Source: Streptomyces sp. NRRL S-1022 (GTDB lineage Bacteria; Actinomycetota; Actinomycetes; Streptomycetales; Streptomycetaceae). Taken from it: 64,000 nt of DNA. The notes below the pieces were generated by a model. The model did not search any database, was not told the origin of the DNA, and worked only from the letters and a program-made list of their open reading frames with translations. The translations under genes and the position numbers were made by a program. This document shows, in pieces, positions 1-8,178 of this stretch (within the stretch, counting starts at the first letter, position 1; each line of letters starts with the position of its first letter). The DNA is taken from contig NZ_JOIU01000008.1 of the NCBI RefSeq assembly GCF_000720135.1, forward strand, positions 124,001 through 188,000, given 5' to 3'.

Positions 1-2915
1 CACCAGCTCTCCGGCGAACCGAGCGCCGCCGGGTCCAGGGCGGCCAGCTGCGCCTGGAAGTCGACGGTCCAGCGGCCCGCCTGCTCCTGGTTCAGCCCGT
101 ACCTCAGCCGCCACATCCGGCCCAGCAGCGCCAGGCACCGCGCGAACTCCGGCAGCCCGGAGTTCACGAACTGCGGCGGCACCGGCGCACCGCCCGGCCC
201 GGCCTCCACCGGCACGGCCACGATGTTCGCCGTCCCGTACTGCACACAGACCGCCTTGCCGAAGTCACTGCCCATCACGAGGTACGACCCCGCGTCCGCC
301 GCCGGCTGCACCCCGCGCTCCGCCGCCAGCTCCGCCAGGGTCGGCACCGGGCGGCCCGGCTGCGCCTGCGCCCAGAAGAACGGGCCCATGTCCAGCGGCA
401 GCCCCGCCACGACCAGGGTGTGCGCCACGATCGGCGGCACGCCCTGCCGGGACACCGCCTGCTGCTCGAACCGGAACACGCCCGGACCGAACGCCGCGGC
501 CAGCTCCTGCGCGATGCCCTCCGGCGGCACCGGCGGCGCGGCCTGCACCGGCGGCAGCGGCGCCCGCACCGGCGCCGGCCGCGCGGGGCCGTCCGCCACC
601 TGGTGCAGCTCGCCCTGGTGCGCCAGCAACTGCAGCATGCCCTGCTGCCTGCTCGCGTGGTCCGTGCCGTACGGGGCGATCGACGTGATCCGCGCCTGCG
701 GCCACTGCTCGCGGATCATCCGCGCGCAGTAGGCACCCGGCAGCGCGCACGACTCCAGCTCCGTGTGCAGCTCCAGCACCTGGTCCGGCGGCACGTTCAT
801 GGCCCGCAGCTCGTGGAAGATCTGCCACTCCGGGTGCGGGGTGCCCGGCGCCGAACGCCGGATCACCTGCTGCTCGGACCCGTCCTGCGCGCGATAACGC
901 AGCACGGCCTGATACCCCGGCCCGACCGTCGGCTGCCCCTGCTGCGGATACCCGTACGCGCCCGCCGGCGGCACACCGGGCGCGCCGAGCGTGCCGGGCG
1001 CGGGCGGCGGCGGAGGCGCGCCCGGCCCACCCACCGGAGGAGCGGCCAGCACGGTCTCGGCATGGTGCACCCCACCGCGCGGGGAGTTCCCCACACCGGG
1101 AGGCTGCGGCACCGGACCGGCCGCCGCACCGGGGGCACCCGGAGGAAGCGGCGCGCCGGGGACACCCGGGGGGTTCGGCACACCAGGAGGCTGCGGAGCA
1201 CCCGGCGCGGGAGGCATGCCCGGGGCAGCCGGGGGTTGTGGCCCTCCCGGCGCGGGAGGCATGCCCGGGGCCGCGGGGGCACCCGGAGGGTTCGGCACAC
1301 CCGGACCACCGGCCGCACCCGGAGCACCGGGGACACCCGGAGGCTGCGGAGCACCCGGCACGGGAGGCATGCCCGGAGCACCCGGGCCCGCGTGAGCGCC
1401 GGGCGGGTTCGGCGTTCCCGGGGCACCAGGAGCACCCGGAGGTAGCGGCGCCCCCGGGGCACCTTGCGCACCCGGCACCCCCGGGGCACCCGGAGGCTGG
1501 GGCCCGCCCGGCGCCGCGAAGGCACCCGAATCGTTCGGCATACCCGGACCACCCGCCGCACCCTGCACGCCCGGAGCCCCCGGAGGCTGCGGCGAACCCG
1601 GTGCCGCCGGCCCGCCCGGCATCCCCGGGGCGCCAGGACCGCCCGGCGCACCCGGCGCCGTGGCGGGGCCCTGGGGTGAAGGGCCGCCCAGCCGGCCGGG
1701 GTCGGCCAGCACCGTGGCCGCGTGGTGCACGGTGCCCGGCGGCTGCGCCGCCTCCGGGCCGCCCTGGTCCTCGGGGCCCTCCGGGCCGAGGGCCGAGACG
1801 AGTTGCGTCGGCACGTACCCGCCCGCGGGCGGCGGTGCAGGCGGCCCCGGGCGCGCGCCCGGCGCGCCGGGGGCGCCAGGCGGTGGCGGCGGCGCACCCA
1901 CTCCCCCGCGCGCCTTCTTCGGCGGCGGCGCGGCCTTGCTCGTCGCCGCGTCCGCGATGTCCCCGGCGTTCGGCGCGAGCCGCCGCCCGGGCGCGCCCGG
2001 TCCCTCCGGAGGCTGCGGCGCACCGCCCGGCACCTGCGGATAGCCGTACCCCGGAGCACCCTGCGGATAGCCGTACGCCGGGGCGCCGGCCGGCGGGTGC
2101 GGCGGCACGCCGTGCGGCGGGGTGCCCGGGGCACCCGCCGCCGGCGGCTGACCGTACGCCGGCGTGCCCGGTGGCGGCGCGGGCGTACCGTCCTGACCGG
2201 CGCCCGGCACGTCGAGCGCCGGCACGACCGCCGTCGGCGGCAGCCGGCTGCCGCCCGACATCAGCGCCGTCGGCGCGTCCGCCGCCGCCTGCGGGCGCGG
2301 CGCCGCGTCGTCCGCAGCGCCCAGCGGCGGTGCGAACACCGTCGCCGGCAGCGGTACCGAACGGTCCTCGTCACCGGCTTCCGCGTTCGTGTCGGTACCC
2401 GCCCACGGCGTCGCCCCCGCCGGCACGTCCGCCGCGACGGGCGCCCCCGCCGGCACCCCGGCCTGCGTCTCGGCCGGCCCGCCCCCGCCGGAGGAAGCCG
2501 GCGCCTCAGCGGCAGCCGGCTCCGGACGCCGCTCCCCCACACCCAGCTTGTCCGCAGCCTCCTGCAGCCACTCCGGAGGAGTCAGCAGGAACGAGGTCTG
2601 GTTCAGATCCAGCCGCGCCGCCGCGGGCGCCGGCACCGCGTCCTGCTGCTCCCGTGCACGCCCGTACTCCTCCTCGTACCGGCGGACCACCTCGCCCACC
2701 GGCAGCGCCGGCCACAGCGTGGCCTCCCCGCTGTCCCGGGCGATGACCAGCCGCTGGCCGCCCGCGTCCGAACGCGGACCCTCCGCCCGGTCCTCGCCCC
2801 ACACCACGAACCCCAGCTCGAACTCCCGCACCCGCACCTCACGGTGCTGGTACGCGGGCACATCGCCGTTGATCCACTCCTCGGCGCGCTCCTGCGCCTG
2901 CGCGTACGTCACCAT
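1..2915 (-). CDS. Deaminase/SUKH-4 fusion protein with collagen-like linker (3' end cut by window)
   Basis: At least 971 residues are visible; the C-terminus lies left of the window. The first ~90 residues resemble the Imm35/YrhB immunity family. Residues ~130-660 are Pro/Gly/Ala-rich with collagen-like G-x-P repeats. At ~665-755 a deaminase-like domain of the XOO_2897 type shows an HPE motif (~694-696) and, 24 residues on, C-A-L-P-G-A-Y-C (~720-727), matching the HxE plus C..C zinc pattern. From ~795 to the edge is a SUKH-4-like domain. The ATG start has a GGGGAG site upstream. No signal peptide or secretion domain is seen, so a cytosolic protein is inferred, carrying a nucleic-acid or nucleotide deaminase joined in cis to immunity-type domains. 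Its stop-to-start gap to the gene upstream is 10 bp, suggesting one operon. Domain names rest on motif recognition only. Confidence 0.8.
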   Translation of the reverse strand, partial: MVTYAQAQERAEEWINGDVPAYQHREVRVREFELGFVVWGEDRAEGPRSDAGGQRLVIARDSGEATLWPALPVGEVVRRYEEEYGRAREQQDAVPAPAAARLDLNQTSFLLTPPEWLQEAADKLGVGERRPEPAAAEAPASSGGGGPAETQAGVPAGAPVAADVPAGATPWAGTDTNAEAGDEDRSVPLPATVFAPPLGAADDAAPRPQAAADAPTALMSGGSRLPPTAVVPALDVPGAGQDGTPAPPPGTPAYGQPPAAGAPGTPPHGVPPHPPAGAPAYGYPQGAPGYGYPQVPGGAPQPPEGPGAPGRRLAPNAGDIADAATSKAAPPPKKARGGVGAPPPPPGAPGAPGARPGPPAPPPAGGYVPTQLVSALGPEGPEDQGGPEAAQPPGTVHHAATVLADPGRLGGPSPQGPATAPGAPGGPGAPGMPGGPAAPGSPQPPGAPGVQGAAGGPGMPNDSGAFAAPGGPQPPGAPGVPGAQGAPGAPLPPGAPGAPGTPNPPGAHAGPGAPGMPPVPGAPQPPGVPGAPGAAGGPGVPNPPGAPAAPGMPPAPGGPQPPAAPGMPPAPGAPQPPGVPNPPGVPGAPLPPGAPGAAAGPVPQPPGVGNSPRGGVHHAETVLAAPPVGGPGAPPPPPAPGTLGAPGVPPAGAYGYPQQGQPTVGPGYQAVLRYRAQDGSEQQVIRRSAPGTPHPEWQIFHELRAMNVPPDQVLELHTELESCALPGAYCARMIREQWPQARITSIAPYGTDHASRQQGMLQLLAHQGELHQVADGPARPAPVRAPLPPVQAAPPVPPEGIAQELAAAFGPGVFRFEQQAVSRQGVPPIVAHTLVVAGLPLDMGPFFWAQAQPGRPVPTLAELAAERGVQPAADAGSYLVMGSDFGKAVCVQYGTANIVAVPVEAGPGGAPVPPQFVNSGLPEFARCLALLGRMWRLRYGLNQEQAGRWTVDFQAQLAALDPAALGSPESW
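1090..1665 (-). repeat. Collagen-like coding repeat inside the deaminase/SUKH-4 gene
   Basis: This stretch encodes imperfect tandem units such as G-A-P-Q-P-P-G and G-M-P-P-A-P-G. At DNA level blocks containing GGCATGCCCGG recur (about 1214, 1258 and 1367). It acts as a long flexible, Pro-rich linker between the N-terminal domain and the deaminase/SUKH-4 part. Such runs are prone to slippage, so length probably varies between strains. Confidence 0.75.
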
Positions 2916-2925
2916 CGCTCGCAGC

Positions 2926-3966
2926 TCACTCCCCCACCGGGCCGGAAGACGCCGAGCCGGAAGACACCGGGACGACACGGGCGAAACCGCCGTCCACCAT
3001 CAGATGGGCCACCGTCTCCAACTCCGGCGGACTGCCGGCCAGCCGGGACAGGAACACGTCGAAGTCGTCCCCGCACGGCAGCAGCAGACGCTCCACCCGC
3101 TCCGCCGGCGACCACGACGGATCCACGTCCCGCACATCGTCGTACGCGCAGAACCACACCGAACCGGCCCGCTCGCCCCGCACCTTCACCGCGAGCAGCC
3201 CGCCCTGCACGAACGACACCCCGAGGTAATCCTTCGTCAGGTGATCCCGCAGGCACTTGTTCACGTACACCAGGTCATTGACCGCGGCCTCGTCCCGCAC
3301 CGTGAAGAACGGCTGGTCCAGCAGCAGCCCCAACCCGGCGTCCAGCGCCGTACCCACCGGCGCACAGCCACCCGCCGCCTTCAGGAACGAACGGTACGCA
3401 CCCGGCAGCCGGTAACCGAGGTCCTCCTCGACCCCCTGCACCTGCGCCTCCGTCACCGCCACACCCGACTTCGGCAGCCCGAAGTGCGCCGGCCGCGACT
3501 CCTGCAACGGCCGCGTCCCCCGCTTGCCGTGGTCCACCGGCGCCGTCGCCACCCCGCCGTGATGCCGCAGCAACGCCTTCACCTCGACCGGAATCAGCTC
3601 CAGCCGCCGCGTACCCGCCACGTGATGCCACGTCCAGCCGTGCGGCGTCGCCACCCTCGGCACCGTGTCCCACCACTCGTGCCCCGTCGCCGCCAGCGCC
3701 GCGTTCGCCGACACATAGTCCGTCAGCCGCAACTCGTCGACCCCGAAACCCTCCGGCGGCTCCGCGATCTCCACCGCCACACGCGCGTACGGCGAGAAAT
3801 CCGGAAACCCGCGCTCGTCGACCCGTACCCCTCTGGGGTGACGCGCCGCCCGGACCGGATCCGGGAAGTGCACGACCTGCCCGGCGTAGGCCGCGTTCGG
3901 CGGCGCGGCTCCTCCCCCGGCATGGCCGCTGGGCGGTTCCCCCAGCCCGAGCCGACCTGTCGTCAT
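2926..3966 (-). CDS. WHH-type HNH nuclease fused to SMI1/KNR4 (SUKH) domain
   Basis: The protein has 346 residues. The middle (~85-140) carries the block H-G-W-T-W-H-H at 109-115 followed by L-I-P and H-H-G-G (135-138), which fits the WHH branch of the HNH/EndoVII nuclease superfamily. Residues ~166-310 form a SUKH (SMI1/KNR4) domain: a helix ending in L-P-G-A-Y-R-S-F-L, then hydrophobic strands and W-S-P-A-E-R-V. SUKH proteins are known as immunity partners of nucleic-acid-degrading toxins, so this looks like a nuclease caged by its own immunity module. No signal peptide is present. The ATG at 3966 has a GGGGG site. It ends 10 bp before the deaminase/SUKH-4 gene, likely in one transcript. 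The SUKH call is firm; the nuclease call is motif-based. Confidence 0.8.
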   Translation of the reverse strand: MTTGRLGLGEPPSGHAGGGAAPPNAAYAGQVVHFPDPVRAARHPRGVRVDERGFPDFSPYARVAVEIAEPPEGFGVDELRLTDYVSANAALAATGHEWWDTVPRVATPHGWTWHHVAGTRRLELIPVEVKALLRHHGGVATAPVDHGKRGTRPLQESRPAHFGLPKSGVAVTEAQVQGVEEDLGYRLPGAYRSFLKAAGGCAPVGTALDAGLGLLLDQPFFTVRDEAAVNDLVYVNKCLRDHLTKDYLGVSFVQGGLLAVKVRGERAGSVWFCAYDDVRDVDPSWSPAERVERLLLPCGDDFDVFLSRLAGSPPELETVAHLMVDGGFARVVPVSSGSASSGPVGE

Positions 3967-4230
3967 GGCGGTTGCCCCCTGCGGCGTTGTCTCTGGCCTG
4001 AACGGCGGTGTCGATCGCGGATGGCGACAGCCTATGCGGTACACGAACCCCGGTCACCGGCCCGCCACATCCCCACCTGCCGCCCCACCACCACCCCCGT
4101 GACCAGCCGTCACCCCGCCGTCACGCCACGCCCCCACACAGGCGTCTCATCCCGCCCCAGCTTCCGCACCAGCCACGGCATTTGGCACCCTGTGTCCTTC
4201 GGGGGCACGCCCGGGGAGGGAAGAACGATC

Positions 4231-4746
4231 ATGAACGCCTTGCAGACCGGAGGTACCGACGTGCGGGCCGGCGACCCCCGCATCGGCTGGAGCGGCACCG
4301 ACACACCCCCCACACCCGCCCTCCGCCACCGCCGCGACGGCATCCTGCCCACCGTCGCCGCCGCCCTCTCCGTCCGCGGCGCCACCCTCACCGGCACCGC
4401 CGCCCGCGGCGACCAGCCCCCCGCCCTGCACCCCCTCGTCCAGGACTTCCTCGACAGCCTCACCAGCGCCCAACGCGACCGCTTCACCGGCCGCTGCGCC
4501 GAGACCATCCTCATCTCCCGGCACCTCGCCGCCGCCGACGCCGCCCGCAGCAAACGCGCCGCCCGCAGACCCATGACCAACGGCGAAGCCCGCAAAGCCC
4601 TCAAACACGCCAAACTCACCGCCCGCCGCATACGCGAGGACGGCGACCCCCTCCACGGCGGCTTCGCCGCCCCCTGCCGCGCCTGCACCGCCCTCAGCGC
4701 CCACTTCGGCGTCCGCATCGTCGACCCCGCCACACCCGACGCCTGA
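4231..4746 (+). CDS. YwqJ-like deaminase, stand-alone
   Basis: A 171-residue protein. C-A-E at 89-91 followed by a long helix, and P-C-R-A-C at 148-152, form the zinc/proton-shuttle pattern of the cytidine-deaminase fold; spacing and flanks resemble the YwqJ deaminase family known from polymorphic toxins. Family members usually sit at the C-terminus of large secreted toxins; here the domain is alone with a ~60-residue N-terminal extension and no export signal. The ATG is preceded by GGGAGGGAAGA. The next gene starts 47 bp downstream and encodes a SUKH-3 protein, the expected immunity partner. Substrate is unknown; nucleic-acid or nucleotide deamination is inferred. Confidence 0.75.
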   Translation: MNALQTGGTDVRAGDPRIGWSGTDTPPTPALRHRRDGILPTVAAALSVRGATLTGTAARGDQPPALHPLVQDFLDSLTSAQRDRFTGRCAETILISRHLAAADAARSKRAARRPMTNGEARKALKHAKLTARRIREDGDPLHGGFAAPCRACTALSAHFGVRIVDPATPDA

Positions 4747-4793
4747 CCCCACAACCCCCGAACCACCCGCCGAGCTCGACGAACGAAGGGCAG

Positions 4794-5288
4794 ATGCACC
4801 CCGACCGCACCTCCACCACGCGCTTCCCCGTACCCGTCGACGCCGCCCTGCGCGCCGCCGGCTGGCAACCCGGACGCTGGGACATAAAGCAGGCCGAGAT
4901 CTGGGCCGACACCCTGCGCGAACACACCTCACCCGCCGGACACCGGCACACCGTGTTCCCCGCCGCCGTCGAAGCCTGGGCCGAATTCGGCGGACTCACC
5001 ATCACCCCCACCGGCCCCGGCCGCCAGATCGCCCCCGCCACCCTGCACCTCGACCCCCTGCACGGCCTCCACCTCGCCCGCACCCTCGGCGACCTCGGCC
5101 GCGCCCTCGGCACCGAACTGTGCCCCCTCGGCGAGGAGACCGACACCGCCGCCCTCCTCGCCATCGACGCCGAAGGCCGCATCTACACCATCGACCACAC
5201 CGGCGACTGGTACCTCGGCCCCGACATCGACCACGCCCTGGCCGCCCTGATCACCGGCATCCCGCCCGTACGCCTCACCGCCGGCTGA
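4794..5288 (+). CDS. SUKH-3 family immunity protein
   Basis: A 164-residue soluble protein. It begins with a short helix ending A-A-G-W-x-P-G-R and continues with a W-A-E-F-G-G-L strand and a D-P-L-H segment typical of SUKH-3 proteins, ending in a G-D-W-Y-L-G-P-D-I strand/helix pair. SUKH-3 proteins neutralise toxins encoded next to them, so it probably binds the YwqJ-like deaminase made just upstream; the 47-bp gap carries a GAAGGG ribosome site before ATG 4794. It is the third SUKH type within 5.3 kb. Confidence 0.8.
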   Translation: MHPDRTSTTRFPVPVDAALRAAGWQPGRWDIKQAEIWADTLREHTSPAGHRHTVFPAAVEAWAEFGGLTITPTGPGRQIAPATLHLDPLHGLHLARTLGDLGRALGTELCPLGEETDTAALLAIDAEGRIYTIDHTGDWYLGPDIDHALAALITGIPPVRLTAG

Positions 5289-5616
5289 CACCCGCCCCTA
5301 CAAGCCGCCCAATCCCGGAGGATCGTCGTACCCCGGACCGGAGAACCCGGAGTCAGGCCACTTCGCGGCCCCCCACAAAGGCGCCCGGGCGAACGCCACC
5401 GCGTACAGACCCAGCTCCGCACCCCCCCGGACACGGACCCACCGGCGCCTCGGCACCACGCCGCTAGGCCCACCGGAAGAACCAGGCGGCACCCGCCACC
5501 CGCCACCGCACCACACACACCGAGCAGCCCGCACACACCACGGCCGCCCCCTCCACCACGGCCACCACACCCCGGCGACCCGCCCCCGCACCCCCCGGCC
5601 CCGCCGAGGTCACCCC
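5289..5616. other. Intergenic stretch, nothing recognised
   Basis: A 328-bp C-rich segment between two convergent genes (the SUKH-3 gene and the histidine kinase gene). Frames crossing it are compositional and lack a ribosome site or family resemblance. I see no clear hairpin terminator. Confidence 0.5.
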
Positions 5617-6930
5617 CTACGCCGCCGGAATCACCGCCGACACCCGAAACCCCCCGGCCTCCGTCGGACCCGACACGAACACACCACCCAGCGCCAGAAC
5701 CCGCTCCCGCATCCCCACCAGACCGTTCCCACCCGAAGGCAACCCGGCCGCGGACGCCGACGCCGGCTCCGGCGGCGGCCCGTTCTCCACCTGCATCGCG
5801 ATCTCCGACACCCGGTGCGCCAACCGCACCCGCGTCTTCGCCCCCGCCGCATGCTTGTGCACGTTCGTCAACGCCTCCTGCACCACCCGGTACGCCGTCT
5901 GCTCCACCTCCGCCGCATACGACCGCACCTCCCCCTCGACCGACACGTCCACCGCCATCCCCGCGGCCACCGACTGCCCGATCAACTCGTCCAGCTCCGA
6001 CAGACAGGGACCCTCCGCCGCCCCCTCCGCCTCCGCCACCCGCGAAGCCGCCGCCACAGCCGCCTCCCCGGCCGCCGCCAACGGCCCCGACGCAGCCCCC
6101 CGGCCCACGCCGTCCCCCGCCCGCAACACCCCGAGCATCTCCCGCAACTCGGTCAGCGCCTGCCGCCCCATGTCCCCCACCAGAGCCGCGTTCCGCACCG
6201 CCTTCTCCGGATCCTTCCGCGCCACCGCCTGCAACGCCGCCGCGTGCACCACCATCAGACTCACCCGGTGCGCCACCACGTCGTGCATCTCCCGCGCGAT
6301 CCGCGTCCGCTCCTCGTTACGCGCCCACTCCGCCCGCTCCTCCGCCCGCTCAGCGAGCAGCTGAAGCTCCCGCTCCAGACTGTCCGCCCGCTCCCGCAAG
6401 CTCTCCATCAACCGCCGCCGCGCCCCCACGTACAGCCCCAGCAGCACCGGCGGAGCCGTCAGCCCCAACGCCGTCGTCACCGCCGCGAACGGCACGAACC
6501 AGTCACCCAGCGTCAGATCACCGCGCGCCATGTCCTGGCGCACCCGCACGAACGTCACCACCGCCGTACCCAGCAGCGACATCCCCGACAACACCCCGAT
6601 GACCCGCCGCGGCAGCTCACACGCGGCCAGCGTGTACAGCCCGACGACACCCATCAGGAAACCCATCTCGGCCGGCGTGATCGCGAGCGCCACCAGCACC
6701 ACGGCGACCGGCCACTTCCGGCGCACCAGCAGCACGGAACCGGCGACCAGACCGAACACGATCCCGACCGACACCGGGATTCCCGCCTCCCGGGCGAACG
6801 GGATCCCCTCCGCCGCGCACTCCACCGCCGACACCAGCGCGAGACTCCCGTCGAGCACCGCACTGCGCCGCCTCACCCACCACCAAGGGCCGGTCAACGC
6901 CCTCTCGTGGTCTTCCCCCGTCGTGGTCAT
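5617..6930 (-). CDS. Two-component sensor histidine kinase (HisKA_3 type), orphan
   Basis: A 437-residue membrane kinase. Four to five hydrophobic segments lie at about 30-66, 74-98, 107-127 and 145-170, then a coiled coil (172-205) and the HisKA_3 dimerisation box R-E-M-H-D-V-V-A-H with phosphoacceptor His216. The C-terminal HATPase_c domain shows the N-box Q-E-A-L-T-N-V-x-K-H and the G-x-G-L-x-G-M-R-E-R glycine motif. Such NarL-system kinases normally sit beside a LuxR-type regulator. None is adjacent; two such regulator genes lie 12 and 19 kb away in the window. The signal is unknown. The ATG at 6930 has a GGAGG unusually close (1 nt). Confidence 0.9.
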   Translation of the reverse strand: MTTTGEDHERALTGPWWWVRRRSAVLDGSLALVSAVECAAEGIPFAREAGIPVSVGIVFGLVAGSVLLVRRKWPVAVVLVALAITPAEMGFLMGVVGLYTLAACELPRRVIGVLSGMSLLGTAVVTFVRVRQDMARGDLTLGDWFVPFAAVTTALGLTAPPVLLGLYVGARRRLMESLRERADSLERELQLLAERAEERAEWARNEERTRIAREMHDVVAHRVSLMVVHAAALQAVARKDPEKAVRNAALVGDMGRQALTELREMLGVLRAGDGVGRGAASGPLAAAGEAAVAAASRVAEAEGAAEGPCLSELDELIGQSVAAGMAVDVSVEGEVRSYAAEVEQTAYRVVQEALTNVHKHAAGAKTRVRLAHRVSEIAMQVENGPPPEPASASAAGLPSGGNGLVGMRERVLALGGVFVSGPTEAGGFRVSAVIPAA

Positions 6931-7090
6931 GCCTCCAGCCTACGGGCGACGGGTGGGGCATTTCCGGTGACTTTCCCCTACCTCCACACGCGACACCGCG
7001 TAACCGAACGCCCTCGAAACCGCCCGCTATCCCTCGAACTGGTGAACCTCCTCCGTTCCGCGCCGGAATTCAACATTCCGTCCGGACGGT

Positions 7091-7957
7091 ATGCGTATGG
7101 CACATTCATCGGACAAGTACACCGACTTCGAGGCCCTCCGCGAGCGGGCGATCGCCCTCCGCCGCGCCGGCCACAGCCTCCGGCAGATCCGGGACGAGCT
7201 GAAGATCTACAACAACGACATCCTCAACCGGCTGCTGAAGGGCGAACCACCACCGGAGTGGACGAAGCGCCCCAGGGCCAGGGACGACCTCCGGGCACGG
7301 GCACGAGAGCTACGGCTCCAGGGCTGGACGTACGACCGGATCGAGGCGGAACTGGGGTGCTCACGCAGTTCCGTGTCCCTGTGGGTACGAGATCTGCCGA
7401 GGCCCACACCCAGGTACACGCCCGAGGAGCAGCGAGCCCTCATGCAGGCGGGCCTCGCGAAGCGCCGCGCCGCCGAGAGGGAGAAGCACGAAGCGACCAA
7501 AGCAGCCGCTCTTGGAGAGATCGGCGAACTCACAGATCGCGAACTCTTCATGACAGGCATCGCGCTCTACTGGGCGGAGGGATCGAAGAGCAAACCGTAC
7601 GACCGTCGCGAACGTGCCATTTTCGTCAACAGCGATCCGGGAGTGATCCGTACCTACCTGGCGTGGCTGGACCTGCTCGGTGTGGACCGGGAGCGCCTGA
7701 GCTTCCGAGTGCTCATCCACGAGTCAGCCGACGTCGCGGTGGCTCACCGCCACTGGGCGGACATCGCCGGCGTCGACCCAGCCGTCTTCGCCAAGCCGAC
7801 GCTGAAGCGGCACAACCCCAGGACCGTCCGCAAGAACATCGGCGACGACTACCACGGTTGCCTTGTCATCTGCGTAGCCAGAAGTGCCCACCTGTACAAC
7901 CGCATCGAAGGCTGGTGGACCGGGATCGTGGCCCAGGCCCAGGCACGTCTCGGGTAA
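7091..7957 (+). CDS. HTH plus LAGLIDADG-like domain protein
   Basis: A 288-residue protein. Two helix-turn-helix-like segments lie at ~14-50 and ~67-103 (the second with W-T-Y-D-R-I-E-A-E-L-G-C-S-R-S-S-V-S). A charged helix (110-148) leads to a C-terminal domain that opens with F-M-T-G-I-A-L-Y-W-A-E-G-S (153-165), resembling the LAGLIDADG core helix, followed by V-N-S-D-P, L-I-H-E-S-A-D and H-G-C-L-V-I-C-V, features of homing-endonuclease-fold proteins. WhiA is a known actinobacterial regulator that combines the same folds in the other order. I infer a DNA-binding protein, either a domesticated regulator or a nuclease. The ribosome site is weak and ATG 7097 is an alternative start. It lies 14 bp upstream of a tRNA-Gln gene. 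Confidence 0.75.
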   Translation: MRMAHSSDKYTDFEALRERAIALRRAGHSLRQIRDELKIYNNDILNRLLKGEPPPEWTKRPRARDDLRARARELRLQGWTYDRIEAELGCSRSSVSLWVRDLPRPTPRYTPEEQRALMQAGLAKRRAAEREKHEATKAAALGEIGELTDRELFMTGIALYWAEGSKSKPYDRRERAIFVNSDPGVIRTYLAWLDLLGVDRERLSFRVLIHESADVAVAHRHWADIAGVDPAVFAKPTLKRHNPRTVRKNIGDDYHGCLVICVARSAHLYNRIEGWWTGIVAQAQARLG

Positions 7958-7971
7958 GGTCTGAAGCGCTG

Positions 7972-8044
7972 TCCCCCGTGGTGTAACTGGCAGCACACTA
8001 GATTTTGGATCTAGCAGGACAAGGTTCGAATCCTTGCGGGGGAG
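7972..8044 (+). tRNA. tRNA-Gln (anticodon UUG)
   Basis: The cloverleaf is clear: acceptor arms TCCCCCG and CGGGGGA, anticodon stem CTAGA/TCTAG enclosing loop TTTTGGA (anticodon TTG), T-arm with GGTTCGAATCC, discriminator G at 8044 and an encoded CCA at 8045-8047. It reads glutamine CAA, a rare codon in this GC-rich genome. Confidence 0.95.
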
Positions 8045-8178
8045 CCACAGCTCCCAAGACCTACGTTCGGGTCCTGACCGGTAACACCACCGTCAGGGCC
8101 CGCACTCATGTCCGTCACGAAGCGCCCCGGTATCCTGCGGCTGTCACCCCCACCTTTCCAAAGCCGAAGGGCAACCCC

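Noticed and set aside
1090..1665. CRISPR-like array from the regular repeats
   Set aside because: The repeats are in frame, Pro/Gly-coding, contiguous and unequal in length, with no unique spacers.
7091..8044. Integrated mobile element at tRNA-Gln
   Set aside because: No integrase, no second partial copy of the tRNA 3' end nearby, and the flanking genes follow normal chromosomal order.
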